Source of the DNA: Candidatus Aminicenantota bacterium
GTDB taxonomy: Bacteria; Acidobacteriota; Aminicenantia; UBA2199
Reading direction: 5' to 3'
DNA length: 13,995 nt
Assembly: GCA_020355945.1 (NCBI GenBank)
Contig: CP070627.1
Location: forward strand, 5,258,937-5,272,931
The stretch's first letter is position 1, and each line of letters opens with the position of its first letter. Position numbers and translations under genes: made by a program. Positions 5,266 to 12,322 of the stretch are shown here, one piece after another. The notes beneath the pieces were generated by a model that did not search any database, was not told the DNA's origin, and saw only the letters and a list, made by a program, of their open reading frames with translations.

Positions 5266-5355
5266 ATGAAAAAAATAAGGAGGTTAAGGAGGTTTTTCAT
5301 TATGCGGCGTAACAAAAAGAAAGAAGGAAAAAAAGATTTTCCTATCAGTTTTTAA
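5266..5355 (+). CDS. Possible 29-aa cationic leader peptide
   Basis: ATG 5266 opens a frame reading MKKIRRLRRFFIMRRNKKK and ending at a stop at 5355; 13 of 29 residues are Lys or Arg. A shorter version from ATG 5302 has AAGGAGG (5286-5292) 9 nt upstream and gives 17 aa. It lies between the operon promoter and the first operon gene, ending 14 nt before ATG 5370. It could be a leader ORF used in regulation, or simply a by-product of the A/G-rich repeat AAGGAGGTTAAGGAGGTT (5277-5294). Confidence 0.25.
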   Translation: MKKIRRLRRFFIMRRNKKKEGKKDFPISF

Positions 5356-5369
5356 GCAAGGAGTGAGTA

Positions 5370-5615
5370 ATGACATATGAGCGTATTGAAAGAATAAAAA
5401 GTGATTCAGATTTTCCTGCAATTGTTGAACTATTACAGAAAATTGCTCAGGAAGATCAATACACCATTCCGTTGAGTCCTGAGTGGGAAAAGTCTGATGA
5501 ATCGCGTTTACTACGTAAGATGGCCAGTCTAGGAATTATTCACTGGTGTCCGTATCCTGAAGAATTTTATATTTTATGGCCATTGGGTAAAGAAATTCTG
5601 GGAAAATGTGCTTAA
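5370..5615 (+). CDS. Small winged-helix-like protein, first gene of the PurC-like operon
   Basis: The 81-aa protein has a perfect AAGGAG site (5358-5363) 6 nt before ATG 5370. Residues about 12-60 form helices (DFPAIVELLQKIAQED, then ESRLLRKMASLGIIHW). The end, EEFYILWPLGKEIL, resembles the beta-wing and last helix of a winged-helix domain. That suggests a DNA-binding regulator or a small adaptor. The downstream nucleosidase carries a similar C-terminal winged-helix-like module, so the two may share a partner or a ligand. It ends 13 nt before the next gene. No named family is recognised with confidence. Confidence 0.65.
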   Translation: MTYERIERIKSDSDFPAIVELLQKIAQEDQYTIPLSPEWEKSDESRLLRKMASLGIIHWCPYPEEFYILWPLGKEILGKCA

Positions 5616-5628
5616 GGGGATATCGGTT

Positions 5629-6960
5629 ATGGATTCTAACAAAATAGATATTGAATGTCTAAAAAGGAATCCGGATTACAAAGGTTCTGTACAGGATATC
5701 TATAAAGTAAGGTACAATAATGAGCCACACTTGGTTTGTAGGGCTTCTGACGCAGGATCGATTTTTGATGTTGGAACGATTTTCACGATACCCCGCAGCG
5801 GCGAAAGGAGAACGACACTCCGACATTATATATATTCTCTTCTCAGGGATCCTTGCACTTGGCGTGAATTAACAGAAAGTGATTTCAGCGCTTGTTACGC
5901 AGATGAAAATATGGTTCGTTTTCTGCTTAAAAATCCAGTATTTGAGAAAATTAAAAGTGAAGGTGTTCCGACACATCACGTTGGTATAATCAACTCAGAA
6001 ACGGGAGAGATCATTCATTCAGTAGTATCCAGCATCAAATCAAATCTTGTTTTGATCAAAGAGTTTCCTGTCCAAAAACCGAGACTATTCACTCTATTAA
6101 GACGTCCCGCCTGGGATTACTCCGAATATTACAATCATAAAAAGAAAATAATGGCACTGGAACACGTTTTCCGACTAGGTAACCCAGGAGGATCATCTAT
6201 TCAGCAACGCTATGAAAAAGCCTGTGAGTCAGGTGGAGAGAAGACAGGCATAGATTTTCTTGAGTATTTGGGTATCAAGCCGCCGTTGTTACGTTGGATG
6301 ACATTCGATAATATGATTTACGATTGTGCAACGAAATACGAAGCTTTTGATCGTCATCTCGATTGGCAGGAAACTGTTCATATAAGCGGCGTATCTTCAA
6401 CTATTTTTGAGAGGACGGTATTATTGCTTATCTATTGTACAGTTATGGTTAACAAATTTTTCAAGGAATTGGGATTTGCTTTGTGGGACATCAAATGGGA
6501 AGTCGCAGTTGATGGAGATAATGTTATTGTAGTCGATACCATCGATCAGGATTCAGTACGTATCACAGGGTCTACAAATGAAGCAGGCCATTTGTGCTTT
6601 GTTCACTTCAACAAACAGGCAGTCCGAGATTACTATCGCTTCATTCATCAAAATTGGTATAGTGCCCTGAACGAATGCAAAAGATTATCTAAAAGTGATT
6701 CCAGGGGTAGGACTTTTATGCAGATTTATATGGAAGGCGTTAAAACTGGGGACTACCCAGAGATACCTACTATGGACCCGGATTACGCTGAATTTCAAGC
6801 CCGTAAATACGATTTTACCGTCGCACCGATTTACGATTCTCTTAGCCCTCAAAATGTAGAAATGCGAAAGGCAGAACTCATCCATGCGGAGATAGACTTT
6901 TATAAGAAGGCCGGGAAAATAGAAGAATTTCTTGCCGAGAATTCTATTGTCAATATATAA
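5629..6960 (+). CDS. SAICAR synthetase (PurC)-like protein with C-terminal extension
   Basis: I recognise a diverged PurC fold. From ATG 5629 (AAGGGG 9 nt upstream; a GTG at 5608 inside the previous gene is less likely): YKGSVQDIYKV (17-27) matches the YxGKxKxVY start. RASDAGSIFDVGTIFTIPRS (38-57) matches the tDriSaFDv...IPgkG segment, VPTHH (113-117) the iPTH turn and VFRLGNPGGSSIQQRY (180-195) the vvRn.aaGS strand. GFALWDIKWEVAVDGD (282-297) and VVDTIDQDSVR (301-311) match DtKfEfg...lDEi.pDSsR. True PurC joins aspartate to CAIR using ATP. Here the two Lys of the N-terminal GKxK are Ser and Gln, and the 443-aa length greatly exceeds the usual 240-300. An insertion lies between VPTHH and the vvR strand, and about 130 residues follow the last motif. 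A changed substrate is therefore likely. It sits between a winged-helix protein gene and a nucleosidase gene with short gaps. Confidence 0.7.
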   Translation: MDSNKIDIECLKRNPDYKGSVQDIYKVRYNNEPHLVCRASDAGSIFDVGTIFTIPRSGERRTTLRHYIYSLLRDPCTWRELTESDFSACYADENMVRFLLKNPVFEKIKSEGVPTHHVGIINSETGEIIHSVVSSIKSNLVLIKEFPVQKPRLFTLLRRPAWDYSEYYNHKKKIMALEHVFRLGNPGGSSIQQRYEKACESGGEKTGIDFLEYLGIKPPLLRWMTFDNMIYDCATKYEAFDRHLDWQETVHISGVSSTIFERTVLLLIYCTVMVNKFFKELGFALWDIKWEVAVDGDNVIVVDTIDQDSVRITGSTNEAGHLCFVHFNKQAVRDYYRFIHQNWYSALNECKRLSKSDSRGRTFMQIYMEGVKTGDYPEIPTMDPDYAEFQARKYDFTVAPIYDSLSPQNVEMRKAELIHAEIDFYKKAGKIEEFLAENSIVNI

Positions 6961-7003
6961 GTAAAAAGCCAATGATCTTTGAGTTATATAACCAGGACAA
7001 GAG

Positions 7004-8077
7004 ATGTCAAGTGTGGATATAGGTTTAGTAACAGTCACTATACCTGAAAGAAGAGCCGCCAAAAAATTATTGGGGGTGAAAGGACCTGGTAAGAAGAAAA
7101 GGGGGAAGACATATTGGGAATCTAAAATATACTCTCAAAGGCTAGATAGGGATCTCACAATTGTCCTTACAATGATAGGGAAAAGTGGAACAAAAGCAGC
7201 AACCATTGAAACTAACAGAATGATTGAGAACTATAGTCCAAAAGTACTGTTTTTAGTTGGGATAGCAGCAGGTCTCAAAAAGAAAGTTAAATTATTTGAC
7301 GTCGTCGTTTCAGAGCAAGTTTTAGATTATGAAGCTGCCCGGTTAGAAAAAAACAGATCTATTGCACGGCCTGATCCATATATACCACCTTTCCCTATAT
7401 TGGAAGATCTAGCACAGTTTGATGAAGAAGAATCTGATTGGAGAGATGTTTTTAATAAATTGATTTATTCTGTTTCCACAAAGGGTGCTTTGAGAAGAAA
7501 GCAGAAAGTCATCAAACCGGAACTTCATAAAGCTGTAGTTGCTTGCGGCGAGAAACTAATTGCGGATGGAAAGTTTCTTTCGAAATTAAGGTTAGACCGA
7601 CATGAAAAAATACGGGCGGCGGAAATGGAAGCTTCGGGATTTGCAACAGCATGCATCAGTAGATCCAACCCGCTTCCCTGGTTGGTAATTAGGGGTGTAT
7701 CTGATTGGGGAGATCCTAAAAAAGCGAATGCCCCACAATACCAGGCTGCCTGTGCTGCCATGACATATTTTTATGTGTTTGCAGTAAATGCTTTATCTGA
7801 AGAAACTCTCGCAATGCATACTATCGAACTCGATTCCAATTATTTTACAAACCTTACGAAAAAAAAGAAACTATCAAGTAGTAGAATTGAGGATTTACCC
7901 GAAAGCATACGTTCAGCGGTATGCGATGTTCTGATAACTGGTCCAAAAAAGATAATACATATTGCTGGTCAGCTTGGAATATCAATAAAAATGACTGAAA
8001 ACATTCTTGCAACAATGGTGGGGGAAGAGATAATCCAGCAAACGGATGGCAGTTATATATTGTTAGAAAATACGTAG
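7004..8077 (+). CDS. Nucleoside phosphorylase/nucleosidase (PNP_UDP_1 type) with C-terminal winged helix
   Basis: The 357-aa protein starts at ATG 7004 with AGGA 6 nt upstream. Residues 1-265 follow the MTA/SAH nucleosidase and purine phosphorylase pattern. VDIGLVTVTIPERRA begins the domain, VLFLVGIAAG (81-90) is the GiAag loop and KLFDVVVSEQVLDYEA follows. AAEMEASGFATA (205-216) carries the ribose-binding Met-Glu pair, and WLVIRGVSDWGDP (226-238) carries the catalytic-type Asp (D234). The active site appears intact. Residues about 295-357 look like a winged helix (ESIRSAVCDVL, IIHIAGQLGISIKMTENIL, then a wing ending GSYIL). Domains of this family serve as effectors in defence systems, for example ATP nucleosidases in Detocs and CBASS. 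The substrate here is unknown. It is the third gene of the operon, 43 nt after the PurC-like gene. Confidence 0.82.
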   Translation: MSSVDIGLVTVTIPERRAAKKLLGVKGPGKKKRGKTYWESKIYSQRLDRDLTIVLTMIGKSGTKAATIETNRMIENYSPKVLFLVGIAAGLKKKVKLFDVVVSEQVLDYEAARLEKNRSIARPDPYIPPFPILEDLAQFDEEESDWRDVFNKLIYSVSTKGALRRKQKVIKPELHKAVVACGEKLIADGKFLSKLRLDRHEKIRAAEMEASGFATACISRSNPLPWLVIRGVSDWGDPKKANAPQYQAACAAMTYFYVFAVNALSEETLAMHTIELDSNYFTNLTKKKKLSSSRIEDLPESIRSAVCDVLITGPKKIIHIAGQLGISIKMTENILATMVGEEIIQQTDGSYILLENT

Positions 8078-8133
8078 AATAGAAGACAAACGGAGCAAAT
8101 GCAGACAAAATTTTATGTTATCGGGATTAGGGA

Positions 8134-9144
8134 ATGATTTTCACGCTTGCTCTTAACTCAAATTCAATACTAACAAATAACAGAATCACTGAGCAATTGA
8201 AAGCAGCTCTTAATATGCATATTTTTGATCGCTGCCAGCTTTCATTAAAAACTAGTGATGGCATTATCTGGCTCAATGCTAAAGAACGAAATGAATTTCA
8301 ACGTTGCTTGTCTGTTATCCAGGAAAGCGGAATCGATCTGATTTTGTCTATTGCTTGTTTTGAGGATAAAAGCAATAAAAGTAGGGAACACTGCGTTATA
8401 GAGGCGGGAATAAACAAAGATATAGAAAAACTTACGAGAATCTGTCCATCTAATCGCTTATATCGTGATAGATTAAAGGAGTTGATTGAAAAAGCAAGAG
8501 AGTCTCACTTTTTTGGTGAAGATTTTTTAGTTCACCTTTCTTACTTTAGGTTTGAGCATTTCAGCCAATGCGTATGTCCTACTTGCCTAAAGAATTTTTT
8601 TGCTTACCGAAAAGCTAAAGGGAAAGACTTTCATTATAGAGATCATCGATCGTTGACAAATCAAAAAGTCATCTTAGATTGGGTTCATTGGAGACAAAAT
8701 GTAATCACCGAAGCAGCAAGAGAATTAAGCCTTTCTGCACAAGGTAAGCTTTCTTTAGAAATAGATTTTGATGAGACAAAACGTTATCTAGCTGGACCGG
8801 CAATAGAAGAAGGATTAAACCTTAAAAGCATTTTAAAACATCTTAGGGAAATATATTATCATATTGAACCATGCAAATCAAAAGCTGATTGGCCACCATT
8901 GATCCGTTGGCCACAGCCACATAGTTATATGAATCACCTTATATACCTGGTCTCTGAGTGTCACCTTTCAAATGTGAAAGCACATTTTTTCTTTTGGTTC
9001 CTTAGCAAATATGCGCACATTAAGTATAATCTCAGACAATACTTATTACTTGCCCGGGCAGTAAAGCCAGATGGTCTGGTTTTATATACAGACAAACCAT
9101 TAGTTATAGCCAGGAACCTAAGTGACCTTGCCCCTCACATCTGA
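8134..9144 (+). CDS. TIM-barrel glycoside-hydrolase-like protein
   Basis: The 336-aa protein starts at ATG 8134 (GGGA 7 nt upstream; an in-frame stop at 8128 rules out an earlier start). The order of segments resembles hypothetical glycosyl hydrolases of the GHL/TIM-barrel type. IDLILSIACF is an early strand. HLSYFRFEHFSQCVCPTCLK (134-153) matches the family's HlDyiRf...CfC..C pattern, with Cys146, Cys148 and Cys151. LDWVHWRQNVITEAARELS (181-199) matches the DW..WR...i...vrel helix. KLSLEIDFDE and PDGLVLYTDK look like later strands. No signal peptide is visible, so it is probably cytosolic, unlike polysaccharide-degrading relatives. Last gene of the operon, 56 nt after the nucleosidase gene. 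A role on a sugar nucleotide or nucleoside product of the neighbours is conjecture. Family call moderate. Confidence 0.55.
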   Translation: MIFTLALNSNSILTNNRITEQLKAALNMHIFDRCQLSLKTSDGIIWLNAKERNEFQRCLSVIQESGIDLILSIACFEDKSNKSREHCVIEAGINKDIEKLTRICPSNRLYRDRLKELIEKARESHFFGEDFLVHLSYFRFEHFSQCVCPTCLKNFFAYRKAKGKDFHYRDHRSLTNQKVILDWVHWRQNVITEAARELSLSAQGKLSLEIDFDETKRYLAGPAIEEGLNLKSILKHLREIYYHIEPCKSKADWPPLIRWPQPHSYMNHLIYLVSECHLSNVKAHFFFWFLSKYAHIKYNLRQYLLLARAVKPDGLVLYTDKPLVIARNLSDLAPHI

Positions 9145-9463
9145 AAAAGAAAAAATTGGACGGTGCGCGATAGCGCTCACTTAAATAATACCCTTATTTT
9201 TACTACTTGGAAAAGAGAAAAAGGCCATTTAAGAGATTTTATGGGTATTTTATGGTGCTGGATGACTGGGTCAGTTTATCTGAGCGGCAAGAGTGCGTGC
9301 GAATGTTTCAAAGTTGTGAAAATATGGGGTCAGCTATTTTATTTGCTTCCACCAGGATAAGAAAAGGTGCCCCCTATTTTTACTTTATTTCTCTATATCT
9401 ATACCTGCTGCATGATTTTTTCTTTAAGCCAGTCATTGACAAGTGCCTGGGAAGAGATTTGCC

Positions 9464-9493
9464 CTGAAAATGCGCACCAGCCAACACCGCAAA
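9464..9493 (+). repeat. 30-bp imperfect repeat, left copy
   Basis: CTGAAAATGCGCACCAGCCA and the following ten bases recur at 11166-11195 with two mismatches. The two copies bracket the Asp-box gene fragment. Confidence 0.7.
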
Positions 9494-9518
9494 AGAAGGG
9501 GAACTTGCAACAGGAGAT

Positions 9519-9635
9519 TCAAAGACTTTCTATCCCTCGCTTCTTCGCAACTTCCTCAATTGGAATCTCTCGTTTTTCTCTCCGCCTTTCTTCCAGTTGT
9601 GACATGAATTTGTCACTGCTGCCCAAAGAGCGGGA
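9519..9635 (-). pseudogene. C-terminal relic of a RAYT (IS200-like) transposase
   Basis: Read on the minus strand, the frame gives RSLGSSDKFMSQLEERRREK then REIPIEEVAKKRGIESL and a stop at 9519. Many RAYT proteins have a conserved end of the form R.LGS.eFv..ll.e...r...iple.la...gi. The match covers only about 38 residues. The upstream part is cut off by a GGGGACAGG repeat at 9640-9654, directly beside the LGSS motif. Confidence 0.55.
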
Positions 9636-9639
9636 AAGC

Positions 9640-9654
9640 GGGGACAGGCAAGAA
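9640..9654 (+). repeat. GGGGACAGGCAAGAA dispersed repeat, copy 4
   Basis: Identical over 15 bases to 2221-2235. It abuts the 5' break of the antisense RAYT relic. Confidence 0.7.
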
Positions 9655-9817
9655 TTTGTTAAAAAATTGGCCTGGCAGGAAAAACTTTTAAAACGCTGCA
9701 CGCCAAAACGCATCGGTCAACAAGTTTCAACGCCAGGCGCCGCATTTACAAATTTACAAGCACCGACCCTCCTGCCCCTTTTGCCCTATATACTGCGCGA
9801 ATCGTTTGTGTAAAAAA

Positions 9818-9830
9818 CAGGGACAGGTAA
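9818..9830 (+). repeat. CAGGGACAGGTAA dispersed repeat
   Basis: Matches the inverted copy near 11204-11216 (TTACCTGTCCCTG). An inverted variant, TTACCTGTCACC, lies near 10015-10026 just before the open frame of the Asp-box gene. Confidence 0.6.
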
Positions 9831-9921
9831 ATTGTGTGCCCCCCTTAACATTGCTGGTAGGAGCTAACCTCCTTAAAATAAATTTTAATTTTTCCCATTT
9901 TTTTGCTTTTATTCTATTTAT

Positions 9922-9952
9922 TTGACTATTTTTTACGGTTATAATTATAACC
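9922..9952 (+). promoter_or_regulatory. Promoter-like site overlapped by a perfect palindrome
   Basis: GGTTATAATTATAACC (9937-9952) is a perfect 16-bp palindrome. It overlaps the -10 of TTGACT (9922-9927), 18 nt, TATAAC (9946-9951). An operator on a promoter would look like this, but no intact gene follows closely. Confidence 0.4.
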
Positions 9953-10113
9953 AAATTTCCCAAAAATGTCAAATCCCGGTTCAGTAAATATTCAGTTTTG
10001 CAGAGTAAAGTCAGTTACCTGTCACCTTTTCTTTTTCCCCTACACACGGCTCGCTCGAATCAGAAAAACTCGACTTCATTATCAAAGAAATACCTACATT
10101 TAATACTCCCCAG

Positions 10114-11145
10114 GTGATAGATGAACAATTGAAGGATAGTACTCCCGGATTGCTTGTAGATAGTAAGGGAAATATTTATATTGTAGCACATGCAGGAAAT
10201 GAAGGATTAGTATTAGTCCGTTCTACTGATAAGGGCAGTAGTTGGAGCAGCAGGAAAACAATAGATGAAGAGGAAGGTTGGTGCCTGATATCTGCGGTAA
10301 TAGACAGTTCTGATAATATATATGTTGCAATAACCAGCGGAGGTCAACAATGGATAAAATTCTATCGGTCAACTGATAACGGTGACAGCTGGTCTGACAC
10401 CGTAAAGATAACGAGAAGCAAAAAACCTGATTTGTGGTCACCTTATATAGCTGCTGGTAAACCTGGAAACCTGGTTCTTGCCTGGGGTAAATATGAAGGA
10501 GGAAATTTAAACAATATATATTACAGGTATTCTACTGATCATGGTAAATCCTGGAGCCAGCCACAATATATTGCGGAAGCCAATTCCATTTCCTTTGGAG
10601 CTGACAAATTAGGACAATTTAATATGGTTATGGATTACCAGGAAGGTGTTTATTTCAGCCGCTCCACCAATCAAGGCAAGAGTTGGAGTAACCCGAAATA
10701 TATAACAACTGGTGGTTCTCCGGAAATTAAAATTGACAGTTCGGGGATCTTGAACGTTTTATTTCACAGCGATTCATTAAAATTCTTCCGGTCATTGGAT
10801 AATGGGGTTACCTGGAGTGAACAGTATACAGTCTATAACTATTGGATTTTTTGTACACCCTCTTTGGCAGTCGACAACCTGGGGAATCTTAATGTCGTCT
10901 GGATAGGTTATAATGAACCATCTCCTCCGCCAAACGATACTTATGATGGCATCTATTACAGCAGGTCAGTGGACAACGGGCAAAATTGGACTGACAATTT
11001 AGACCTGTCGAATGGCCGGGAAATATTCCATGGAGCCAGTATTGCAATAGATAAGGAAGGGACTATTTATATAATCTGGGGAGTTAAAAAGATTAAGGAT
11101 GGAATAGAGTATGAAAATGTCTTTTTCACCCGCAGTACGGATTAA
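10114..11145 (+). CDS. Asp-box (BNR/sialidase-like) beta-propeller protein, probably truncated at both ends
   Basis: The product is made of Asp-box repeats of the form S-x-D-x-G-x-x-W. STDKGSSW (37-44), STDNGDSW (86-93), STDHGKSW (140-147), STNQGKSW (184-191), SLDNGVTW (227-234) and SVDNGQNW (285-292) are followed by a seventh cut off after STD (341-343) by the stop. Asp-box propellers are usually secreted glycan-binding or glycosidase-like proteins. No signal peptide is present. The frame stays open upstream to 10009, reading plausibly as coding (LESEKLDFIIKEIPTFN), but with no ATG, GTG or TTG before the GTG at 10114. That GTG lacks a good ribosome binding site. The gene thus appears to have lost both its start and its last repeat. 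Repeats sit beside both ends. It may be a pseudogene. Confidence 0.65.
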   Translation: MIDEQLKDSTPGLLVDSKGNIYIVAHAGNEGLVLVRSTDKGSSWSSRKTIDEEEGWCLISAVIDSSDNIYVAITSGGQQWIKFYRSTDNGDSWSDTVKITRSKKPDLWSPYIAAGKPGNLVLAWGKYEGGNLNNIYYRYSTDHGKSWSQPQYIAEANSISFGADKLGQFNMVMDYQEGVYFSRSTNQGKSWSNPKYITTGGSPEIKIDSSGILNVLFHSDSLKFFRSLDNGVTWSEQYTVYNYWIFCTPSLAVDNLGNLNVVWIGYNEPSPPPNDTYDGIYYSRSVDNGQNWTDNLDLSNGREIFHGASIAIDKEGTIYIIWGVKKIKDGIEYENVFFTRSTD

Positions 11146-11165
11146 TGTTTAAAATATCCCTGGCT

Positions 11166-11242
11166 CTGAAAATGTGCACCAGCCAACGCCGCAAATAAAT
11201 AAATTACCTGTCCCTGTTCCTTCTGGAGAAAGTCAACAGATG
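11166..11242. repeat. Composite of three dispersed repeats between converging genes
   Basis: From left to right: the right copy of the 30-bp repeat (11166-11195), an inverted CAGGGACAGGTAA (11204-11216), and a copy of TGGAGAAAGTCAACAGATG (11224-11242). The last copy keeps TTGACT on the minus strand but lost the -10 because the next repeat starts there. Confidence 0.7.
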
Positions 11243-11267
11243 TTGCCAGAAATATGAATAAAGCTGA

Positions 11268-12296
11268 TTAATTTATCTCTGAAACAAATAATTCCCAATT
11301 CCCGGTGTCTTCATTCTCAACCAATTGATAAAACTTCCCATTCCTGATGATAAAGGGAAAAGGTAAAATGGGTGTTGCTGACTGCATTTCTATATAAACT
11401 TTCTCCAGGAATTTCCCGGCCAGATCATATAATAAACAAACATTTTCGGTACCTTTTTTATTCCAGGTGATCACATAAAGCCTCTGGTTCCCCTTATTAT
11501 AATCATACTCCAAACCGATCCGGGAACGTATAACCGGATAGGTGGAGGGGATTTTTACCATGTCTTTCGTGCTTAGATAAGGATCTCCATATTTAAGTTT
11601 TAAAAAATCATGAATCTCTTTCCTATCCCGGTCAGTGACTTCTCTCCGTTTTTCATTTTTATTTTCAATTGTATAAATAAGCGTTCCCTTTTTGTCGAAA
11701 ACCAAAACTTCCAGGAAATTGCTGGCTGATAAAAATATATTTTCCCGCCCTGTTTCAAGCACCACAGATCGGTCCAATACTTTTATTTCGCGGCGATTTT
11801 GCTGGACTCTCCCCTTATGACGAAATAATTCTTTTTGAAGATTTAAATTGTTATCAAACAGGTTGATGGTTTCATAAATAATTTCATTTTCCGCAACACG
11901 TTTGAACCCCAGCAGTTGATCTGCGAACTGCCTGAAGAAGTAGGTCCCGGGGGGAACTCGCTGCTCTTTAATAAATTTCCCTTCTCTTTTAAAATAGGAT
12001 ATTTTTCCCAAACTATGGATGAATATGGTATTCGGTTGTACATCGATCCGAAGACCGCGGCCCGGTAAAGGCAAGAACTCTTCGGGCCCTTCCCCAAAAC
12101 CCCCGAATTTGGCCTGCAAATGATAGTCTTTGGCAGAATAAATAAAGACAGATGTACGGTCTCCAACTACTATTTGTTCATCATCAACATATAAAGAATC
12201 CGGTTTTTCCAACTGTGAAAAAACAGCTAACTTTTCCGGGAAAATGGAAAAAACAATCAATAACTGTGTTAATAAAATTATAACGATTTTTTTCAT
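11268..12296 (-). CDS. Secreted 6-bladed beta-propeller protein
   Basis: From ATG 12296 the 342-aa protein begins with a signal peptide (MKKIVIILLTQLLIVFSIFP). An upstream ATG at 12305 directly abuts the AAGGAGG site (12312-12306), whereas 12296 lies 9 nt from it. The mature part is a run of short beta-strand pairs. It carries FGGFGEGPEEF (64-74), the GxGxGPxEF loop of 6-bladed beta-propeller proteins, and repeated blade strands such as DSLYVDDEQIVVGD, NTIFIHS, NIFLSAS and RLYVITW. There is no lipobox Cys, so it is probably periplasmic or secreted. Such proteins are numerous in some uncultured phyla and their ligand is generally unknown. It is the last gene of the minus-strand operon with the SGNH-like and MBOAT genes. 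Confidence 0.75.
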   Translation of the reverse strand: MKKIVIILLTQLLIVFSIFPEKLAVFSQLEKPDSLYVDDEQIVVGDRTSVFIYSAKDYHLQAKFGGFGEGPEEFLPLPGRGLRIDVQPNTIFIHSLGKISYFKREGKFIKEQRVPPGTYFFRQFADQLLGFKRVAENEIIYETINLFDNNLNLQKELFRHKGRVQQNRREIKVLDRSVVLETGRENIFLSASNFLEVLVFDKKGTLIYTIENKNEKRREVTDRDRKEIHDFLKLKYGDPYLSTKDMVKIPSTYPVIRSRIGLEYDYNKGNQRLYVITWNKKGTENVCLLYDLAGKFLEKVYIEMQSATPILPFPFIIRNGKFYQLVENEDTGNWELFVSEIN

Positions 12297-12322
12297 GCGC
12301 AGCATCCTCCTTTTTCCTCATT

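Larger units (their letters stand above)
9145..10113. other. Decayed repeat-rich region without an intact gene
   Basis: This stretch of nearly 1 kb contains fragments only. One fragment frame near 9255-9357 (GYFMVLDDWVSLSERQE and following) looks protein-like but has no start and no family I know. A RAYT C-terminal relic lies antisense (9519-9635). Repeats lie at 9464-9493, 9640-9654, 9818-9830 and near 10016-10029 (inverted TACCTGTCACC), and a palindromic promoter-like site at 9922-9952. Long open frames here are not supported by composition. Confidence 0.6.

Noticed and set aside
6685..7062. 125-codon minus-strand frame
   Set aside because: It is antisense to the end of the PurC-like gene and the start of the nucleosidase gene, both strongly supported.
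9367..9813. 148-codon plus-strand frame
   Set aside because: It runs through the 30-bp repeat, the antisense RAYT relic and a GGGGACAGG repeat, so its openness is accidental.
9966..10103. 45-codon frame after the palindromic promoter
   Set aside because: It runs out of frame across the likely coding upstream part of the Asp-box gene and has no ribosome binding site.
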